Assembly (NCBI RefSeq): GCF_040822085.1
Contig: NZ_CP162006.1
Location: forward strand, 3,472,001-3,536,000
Length of the DNA stretch: 64,000 nt
Reading direction: 5' to 3'
From: Rhodoferax sp. WC2427
GTDB taxonomy: Bacteria; Pseudomonadota; Gammaproteobacteria; Burkholderiales; Burkholderiaceae_C
This document shows, piece by piece, positions 58,244-64,000 of this stretch (its first letter is position 1; each line of letters begins with the position of its first letter). The position numbers and the translations under genes were made by a program. The notes under the pieces were generated by a model that searched no databases, was not told the origin of the DNA, and saw only the letters and a program-made list of their open reading frames with translations.

Positions 58244-61200
58244 TCAGGGCAGGGCCGTCATCTCGACCTCGACCCGCTCGTCCCCTGTGCCGACCACCAC
58301 CGTGCTGGGCAGTGCCCCGACAGGCATGGCTTTGGCCATCAGCACCAGGCTCTGAGGATCCCACTGCAGCCAATCCGGCAGCGCCTGGCCATCAGGCCGC
58401 GTAGCCACGGTCGTTGCGTTGCGTGCACGCAGCGCCACGCTGGTTTGCAGCGGCAATGCGGCCTCGAACCTGCCGCTACGCAGCACCTGCTCGCTGACCT
58501 GCACCATCACCTGGCCCGCCAGCGTCGGCGAGACGTTGCGCATAGGCGTCACTATCACAAAGCCATTCTGTCGGTCCCCGCGCCCGCATTCCTGCGCGTT
58601 CTGGGATGTCCCTATGCAGCCCGACACCACCGCACGGCTTGGGAGCGCTGCTTCCACACCCGTCTGTGCGCTGTCCGATGCACTGTCGGATGCACGGCTG
58701 GTACGCACAGCCGGACTTGCCGCCACGGGGATGCGGGTCTGGGGCACCAGCACCTCGCTGGTCAGCGCAGGGGACGGGGTCAAGGCGGGCAGTGGTGTCA
58801 CGGGAACCACAGGCGTGCTTGGATTGATTGGCGTGACGGGCGTAACCGGCGTGACCGGTACCGGACGGATCGTACTGGTCGTATTGTTAGCATAGGAAAC
58901 CCGGTAGTTGTTGCCACCGTTGCCATCGTTGACGACCACACCCACCGTGGTTACGGTTTTGCTGCCCAGCCCGACACCAGGGTCTGTAAACGCAAAGCTG
59001 CCACCGCTGAGGCTGTCGCCGCCAAACAGCGTGCCATTGGCAATCAAGGCGGTACCGGCAGCGGACGTGGTGCCGTCGTAAGCTTTGACCACATTGGCGG
59101 TAGCCACCGTGATGGCGGCAGGATTGATAGTGCTGGTGGTGTTGTTGGCGTAAGCCACCGCGTAATTGCCGCCGCCGTTGCCGTCGGACAGGGTCACGCC
59201 CGAGGCCGTCACCACCTTGTTGCCGATGCCCACGTTCTTGTCGGTAAAGGCAAAGCTGCCACCACTGAGGCTATCGCTGCCAAACAGCGTGCCACGGGTC
59301 ACCATGGCCGACCCGGCAGCGGACGTCGTGCCGTCGTAGGTTTTGACCACGTTGGCGGTGGAGACGGTGAGGCTGGCGGGCGTGATGCTGCCGTCGCTGC
59401 CACCCAGGCTGTTGCCGCCCGCCAGATAGTAGTTGCCCACGTCGGCGCCGGTCAGCGCGATATTGGCAAAAGCGTAGTGTTGGTTGTTGCCCACGTTCTT
59501 TTGTGCAAAGGTACCGGTGCCGTTCACCAACAAGGAATCACCGGCCTCCTGCCCGATCAGGCCCAGGTTGACACCGGCCAGGCTGGCCGTGCCGTCGTAG
59601 GTCTTGGTCACCGTGGGCAGGCTGGCGCTGACGGCCTTTTGCGCCACAGCCAAATTGCCCACAAAGACGGGGTTACCCACAAAGTTGGCCCCGACCACCC
59701 CGGGGTTGGTATCGGTCAGTGCATAGTTGCCCACCGCGGTCTTGCCTGCGCTGCTGGTGACAGCACCCTGGGGGCTCAGGGTGAACTGGATACCGCCATT
59801 GGAGCCGTCTGAGTAGGAAAAGCTATTGCCCGTGCCGCTGCCGGCCAGGTTGTAGATAGTGGAATTGTTGCTGTCCAGGTACTGCACGCTGGTGACCGCC
59901 AAGGTTGGCGTACCGCCGTACACACTGCCGGTGTTGGCCACGCGCACCAGCAGTTGGTTGGCGGGCAAGATGGTGTAGAGGCCGTTGGCGTAGCCGATGG
60001 TGTAGTTGCTGGAAGCCAGACCGCTGGGTACCAGGGCACCGGCATAGCTGCCTGCGGCGACGTCGGTGACGGCATTCGGTCGGTTGATGGCCAGGGTGCC
60101 ACCGAGTACGCTACTGGTCTCGCCCCCCACCAACCCGCTGTAGCTGGCACCAAAGTAGCCCGGCGTGTCGGCTTGGGTCACGAACCGGGCATCGGCATGG
60201 GCCGTGACCAGCAAAGGAGCGGGCGTGATGCTGGCCGTGACCCCGACGGGCTGCAGCAACGCGTAATTGGCCGCATCGGCGCCGCTGAGGGTGTAGCCCG
60301 AGACCGCTACTGTTTTGCCCGTGCCCGCATTTTTATCGGTAAAGCTGCCCACACCGGTGCCACCGAGCGAGACGGCATCGCTGCCCAAAGCAGCCACTGC
60401 CGCCGTGCCCGTGAGGGTGGCCGCGGTGCTTGCGTCGTAGACCTTGTTGGCCGCAGCGATGCCTGTCACGGCCAGGTTGGCTTGGGTGATATCGGCCGTG
60501 ATACCGGTGGGCTGCACCAGTGCGTAGTTCGCAGCGTCTGCACCGCCAAGCATATAGCCCGTCACCGCCACGGCCTTGCCGGTGCCAACATGCCGGTCGG
60601 CAAAGCTTCCTGTGGCGGCGCCTGCAACAGTCACCACATCACTGCCCAGTACCGCCACGGTGGCCGATCCGGTCAAGACCGCATTTGTCGTCGCGTCGTA
60701 CACCTTGCTGGCCGCGCCAACGCCGGTGACCGCCACGCTGGCAGGGGTGATGTTGGCCGTCACACCCGTGGGCTGCACCACGGTGTAGTTCGCGGCGTCC
60801 GTACCGCTGAGGGTGTAGCCGCTGACGCTGACGGTTTTACCGGTACCCACATTTTTGTTGGCAAAGCTGCCGGTTCCCGTGCCCAGCACCGACACCGTGT
60901 CGCTACCCAGCGCGGTCACCGCCGCCACGCCCGCCAGGGTCGCGGCCGTGGTGGCATCGTAGACCGTGTTGGCGGCCCCCACACCGGTCACCGCCAGATT
61001 GGCTTGCGTGATATTCGCCGCCACACCCGTGGGTTGCACCACCGCGTAGTTGGCGGCATCCGCGCCACTGAGGCTGTAGCCAGACACCGCCACGGTCTTG
61101 CCAGCACCCACATTCTTGTCGGCAAAACTGCCAACACCCGCACCTACCACTGCGACAACATCGCTGCCCAGCGCCGACACGACCGCAGCGCCCGTCAAGG

Positions 61201-64000
61201 TGGCTGCCGTGGCCGCGTCGTACACCTTGTTGGCGGCTCCAACACCGGTGACGGCAAGCGGGGCCTGGGTGATGTTGGCCGTCACACCCACGGGCTGCAC
61301 CACCGCATAGTTGGCAGCATCTGCGCCACCCAGGGCGTAGCCGTTGACGTTCACCACCTTGCCCGTACCCACGCTCTTGTTGACGAAGCTGCCGATACCG
61401 GTACCCACCACGGTCACCACGTCGCTGCCCTGGGCGGCGACTACGGCGGTGCCTGTCAGGGTGGCGGTCGTGGTCGTATCGTAGACCTTGCTGTTGGCCC
61501 CCAAGCCCGCCACGTTAAGGCTGGCTGGGGTGATGTTGGCCGTGACACCTGTAGGCTGCACCATGGCGTAGTTGCCCGCGTCGGCACCACCAAGGGTGAA
61601 GCCGTTGACGGTCACGGTCTTGCCGATTCCGACGTTCTTGTCCGCAAAACTTCCTGTGCCAGAGCCACCGACCGCCACCACATCACTGCCCAGTGCCGCA
61701 ACCGTGGCCGTCCCTGTCAAGCTGGCACCCGTCGTCGTGTCGTACACCTTGTTGGCCGCACCCACTCCGGTAACCACCAGGTTCGCTTGCGTGATGTTGG
61801 CCGCCACACCCGTGGGCTGCATGACGGCGTAGTTGGCCGCATCCGCCCCGCTGAGGGTATAGCCGGTGACGGCCACCGCCTTGCCGGTACCGACGTTCTT
61901 GTCCGCAAAGTTGCCCACGCCCGTGCCGCCTACCGCCACAACATCAGTGCCCAGGGCCGTGGTACTTGCGGTACCGGTCAAGGTGGCGCTGGTGGTTGCG
62001 TCGTAGACTTTGCTGACAGCACCCACGCCCGTGACCAACAGAGGGGCTGGGGTGATGCTGGCCGCCAGACCAGTGGGCTGCACCAAGGCGTAATTGGCGG
62101 CATCGGTGCCACCCAAGGTGTAGCCGCTGGCCGTGACGGCCTTGCCCGTGCCCACCTGCTTGTCGGCAAAGCTACCCGAGCCTGTGCCGCCGAGCGTCAC
62201 GGCGTCACTGCCCAGGGCGGACACCACCGCGGTACCGGTCAAGGCCGCGCCGGTGGTGGCGTCGTAGACCTTGTTGGCGGCCGCCACACCTGTGACATGC
62301 AAGTTGGCGGCGGTGATATTGGCCGTGATGCCGGTGGGCTGCACCACGGTGTAGTTGGCCGCGTCGGCACCGCTGAGGGTGTAGCCACTGACTGTTACCG
62401 CCTTGCCCGTGCCGACGTTCTTGTCGGCGAAGCTACCCACGCCACCGCCGACCGCCACCACGTCACCGGCCTGCGCAGTGACGACTGCTGTGCCGCTCAA
62501 GGTGGCGGTAGTGGTTGCGTCGTAGACTTTGTTGGCCGCCGCCACGCCGGTCACCCCGAGAGTGGCTTGGGTGATATTGGCGGTGACTCCGGCCGGTTGC
62601 ACCACCGTGTAATTGGCCGCATCCGCCCCGCTGAGGGTGTAGCCACTGATGGCCACCGCCTTGCCGGTGCCCACGTTCTTGTTGGCAAAGTTGCCGGCTC
62701 CAATGCCGCCCACGGTAACAACATCACCGCCCAGGGCGGTCACTGCCGCCGTCCCAGTCAGGGATGCCGTCGTCGTGGCATCGTAAACCTTGTTGGCGGC
62801 CCCCACACCGGTCACCGCCAGGTTGGCTTGCGTGATATTGGCGGCCAACCCTGTGGGCTGCACGACGGCGTAATTGGCAGCATCGGCCCCGCCGAGCGTA
62901 TAGCCGCTGACGGTGACGGCCTTAGCCGTGCCCACGTTCTTGCTGGCGAAACTGCCAGCCCCAGTACCCCCCACGGTGACCACGTCGCTGCCAAGCGCCG
63001 CCACCGCCGCCGTCCCGGTCAACGTCGCGGTGGTGGTCGTGTCATAGACCTTGTTGGCCGCTCCCACCCCGCCCACCACCAGGCTGGCCTGGGTGATATT
63101 GGCGGTTACGCTGGCGGGCTGCACCACGGTGTAGTTGGCGGCATCGGTACCGCTGAGGGTGTATCCGCTCACCGTGACAGTTTTGCCAGTACCCACATTC
63201 TTGTTGGTAAAGCTGCCGACCGCCGTACCGCCCAGGGTCACCGAGTCGCCGCCCAAGGGGGCGATGCTGGCGCTTCCATTCAGTGTGGCACCCGTGCCGG
63301 CATCGTAGGTTTTGTTGTTTGCGCCCACGCCGCTGACGGCCAAACCCGCAGGGGTGATGGTGCTGGTGGTGTTATTGGCATAGGCCACAGCGTAGTTGCC
63401 ACCGCCATTGCCATCGTTCACCGTCACCCCCGAGGTGGTTACGGTTTTGTTGCCTGTACCCGCATTTTTATTGGAAAAAGCAAAGCTGCCGCCGCTGAGC
63501 GTATCGGTGCCAAACAGGGTGCCGCTGGTCACCACTGCCGTACCACTGGCGCTGGTGGTGGTGTCATAGGTTTTGCTGACATTGCTGGTGGCCACCGTCA
63601 GGCTGGCCTGGGTGATGTTGGCCGTGGCCGTGCCACCAGCCAAGGTGTAGTTGCTGGCCAACCCGGTGCCGTTGCCAAGCGCCAGGCTGCCCAGCGTGAC
63701 GGTTTGACCTGAGCCCACGTTTTTGCTGGCCACGGTACCGGTGCCGCCCAGGGTGAGCGTCTGGCCACCCACCAGAGAACCCAAGGTGAAGATACTTGCG
63801 GCCACATTGGCCGTGCCATCAAAGCTGCGGCTACCGCTCAGGCTGACGGCGTAGGGGTTGACCGTGAGGCTGCCGCTGGTATAGCTGATCGCATAGCCCT
63901 GGCCACTGCTGAATCCGCTGGCGCTGATGGCATAGGGGCTACCCGCCACATTGAGCGCGCCCTGGCTGCTGCCGCCATACACGATGCTTCCACTAAGGCT
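58244..64000 (-). CDS. Giant YDG/MBG-repeat adhesin, C-terminal part (partial)
   Basis: The frame is open at the right edge; 1918 codons are visible. Residue numbers count from the GTG codon at 63982. Sequence starts with beta-repeats related to filamentous haemagglutinin-type proteins, then twelve tandem YDG repeats of 87 residues (about 209-1251), an MBG-like domain (about 1252-1450), three more divergent YDG units, a Pro/Val linker (VPVTPVTPVTPINPSTP), two cysteines (CIGTSQNAQEC) and an Ig-like tail (RPDGQALPDWLQWDPQ). Such proteins are secreted, often through two-partner (TpsB) systems, and mediate adhesion or contact. No membrane anchor is seen at the end. The N-terminal TPS domain and any transporter gene would lie beyond the window. 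It is convergent with the Nudix gene. Confidence 0.85.
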   Translation of the reverse strand, partial: SLSGSIVYGGSSQGALNVAGSPYAISASGFSSGQGYAISYTSGSLTVNPYAVSLSGSRSFDGTANVAASIFTLGSLVGGQTLTLGGTGTVASKNVGSGQTVTLGSLALGNGTGLASNYTLAGGTATANITQASLTVATSNVSKTYDTTTSASGTAVVTSGTLFGTDTLSGGSFAFSNKNAGTGNKTVTTSGVTVNDGNGGGNYAVAYANNTTSTITPAGLAVSGVGANNKTYDAGTGATLNGSASIAPLGGDSVTLGGTAVGSFTNKNVGTGKTVTVSGYTLSGTDAANYTVVQPASVTANITQASLVVGGVGAANKVYDTTTTATLTGTAAVAALGSDVVTVGGTGAGSFASKNVGTAKAVTVSGYTLGGADAANYAVVQPTGLAANITQANLAVTGVGAANKVYDATTTASLTGTAAVTALGGDVVTVGGIGAGNFANKNVGTGKAVAISGYTLSGADAANYTVVQPAGVTANITQATLGVTGVAAANKVYDATTTATLSGTAVVTAQAGDVVAVGGGVGSFADKNVGTGKAVTVSGYTLSGADAANYTVVQPTGITANITAANLHVTGVAAANKVYDATTGAALTGTAVVSALGSDAVTLGGTGSGSFADKQVGTGKAVTASGYTLGGTDAANYALVQPTGLAASITPAPLLVTGVGAVSKVYDATTSATLTGTASTTALGTDVVAVGGTGVGNFADKNVGTGKAVAVTGYTLSGADAANYAVMQPTGVAANITQANLVVTGVGAANKVYDTTTGASLTGTATVAALGSDVVAVGGSGTGSFADKNVGIGKTVTVNGFTLGGADAGNYAMVQPTGVTANITPASLNVAGLGANSKVYDTTTTATLTGTAVVAAQGSDVVTVVGTGIGSFVNKSVGTGKVVNVNGYALGGADAANYAVVQPVGVTANITQAPLAVTGVGAANKVYDAATAATLTGAAVVSALGSDVVAVVGAGVGSFADKNVGAGKTVAVSGYSLSGADAANYAVVQPTGVAANITQANLAVTGVGAANTVYDATTAATLAGVAAVTALGSDTVSVLGTGTGSFANKNVGTGKTVSVSGYTLSGTDAANYTVVQPTGVTANITPASVAVTGVGAASKVYDATTNAVLTGSATVAVLGSDVVTVAGAATGSFADRHVGTGKAVAVTGYMLGGADAANYALVQPTGITADITQANLAVTGIAAANKVYDASTAATLTGTAAVAALGSDAVSLGGTGVGSFTDKNAGTGKTVAVSGYTLSGADAANYALLQPVGVTASITPAPLLVTAHADARFVTQADTPGYFGASYSGLVGGETSSVLGGTLAINRPNAVTDVAAGSYAGALVPSGLASSNYTIGYANGLYTILPANQLLVRVANTGSVYGGTPTLAVTSVQYLDSNNSTIYNLAGSGTGNSFSYSDGSNGGIQFTLSPQGAVTSSAGKTAVGNYALTDTNPGVVGANFVGNPVFVGNLAVAQKAVSASLPTVTKTYDGTASLAGVNLGLIGQEAGDSLLVNGTGTFAQKNVGNNQHYAFANIALTGADVGNYYLAGGNSLGGSDGSITPASLTVSTANVVKTYDGTTSAAGSAMVTRGTLFGSDSLSGGSFAFTDKNVGIGNKVVTASGVTLSDGNGGGNYAVAYANNTTSTINPAAITVATANVVKAYDGTTSAAGTALIANGTLFGGDSLSGGSFAFTDPGVGLGSKTVTTVGVVVNDGNGGNNYRVSYANNTTSTIRPVPVTPVTPVTPINPSTPVVPVTPLPALTPSPALTSEVLVPQTRIPVAASPAVRTSRASDSASDSAQTGVEAALPSRAVVSGCIGTSQNAQECGRGDRQNGFVIVTPMRNVSPTLAGQVMVQVSEQVLRSGRFEAALPLQTSVALRARNATTVATRPDGQALPDWLQWDPQSLVLMAKAMPVGALPSTVVVGTGDERVEVEMTALP
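60230..63358 (-). repeat. Twelve tandem 261-bp YDG repeats in the adhesin gene
   Basis: Twelve head-to-tail units of 87 codons (one of 86) run without interruption. Each starts with an IT(Q/P)A motif and contains VTGVGAANKVYDATT, TLTGTA, GSFADKNVGTGK and YTLSGADAANY(A/T)VVQPTG. The units differ at scattered positions but keep the length, so are old enough to have diverged yet may still recombine. Related 86-88-codon units without tandem uniformity flank both sides. Confidence 0.93.

Noticed and set aside
60230..63358. A CRISPR-like array of regular repeats
   Set aside because: The 261-bp units are fully coding and contiguous, with no unique spacers.
59954..63712. A 1252-codon open frame on the plus strand opposite the adhesin
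   Set aside because: It is a by-product of the uniform repeat composition; the minus frame carries recognisable YDG repeats and continues beyond the window.

Overview
The window is high-GC chromosomal DNA from a betaproteobacterium, most likely a Comamonadaceae member of the Rhodoferax type. This rests on gene content and order (glnA-ntrB-ntrC, glyA-nrdR, ribD-ribBX-ribH-nusB, ybgC-tolQRA, a complete minor-pilin block) and on a dispersed repeat of about 55 bp that I recall from this family; the genus is an inference. About fifty protein genes are supported. I see no rRNA, tRNA, CRISPR array or insertion sequence.

Region by region. (1) 1-7.7 kb: the end of speD, then a tight signalling operon made of a small unknown protein, a double-domain KaiC-like ATPase and a GGDEF/EAL protein, followed by a CheB-CheR-PAS fusion and a PAS protein that looks internally deleted. 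(2) 7.7-19.7 kb: a Crp/Fnr regulator opposite a cell-envelope and stress cluster (small membrane protein, a 2781-residue cyclic beta-1,2-glucan synthase, DUF1003 protein, ferritin-like protein, BON lipoprotein, CsbD protein, YXWGXW protein). (3) 19.9-28.9 kb: xthA, a membrane-bound PAS-GGDEF-EAL protein, and the nitrogen-control block ntrC, ntrB, a DUF4124 protein and glnA, with a sigma54 promoter and two NtrC sites in front of glnA. (4) 29-36.4 kb: a run of housekeeping and envelope genes (molybdopterin-binding domain protein, EI24 protein, sterol desaturase family, polysaccharide deacetylase lipoprotein, beta-propeller, rsuA, a small unknown protein, HtrA protease). (5) 37-39.8 kb: lytic transglycosylase, a ZTP riboswitch in front of glyA, and nrdR. 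(6) 39.9-49.6 kb: type IV pilus minor pilins fimT, pilV, pilW, pilX, the adhesin pilY1, pilE and a TonB-like protein, with lower GC than the surroundings. (7) 49.6-58.1 kb: riboflavin genes without riboflavin synthase, nusB, an aminotransferase, ybgC-tolQRA without tolB or pal, an FAA-family hydrolase and a Nudix hydrolase. (8) 58.2-64 kb: the C-terminal 1918 codons of a giant YDG/MBG-repeat adhesin running off the right edge, with twelve tandem 87-residue repeats.

The least explained items are the dispersed repeat family, which sits just after stop codons when non-coding but also forms reading frame inside ribD, rsuA and the signal peptide of the deacetylase; the KaiC/c-di-GMP/CheBR operon with a possible sigma54 promoter; and the glucan-synthase stress cluster. 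Function calls rest on motif recognition by eye; no database search was run.
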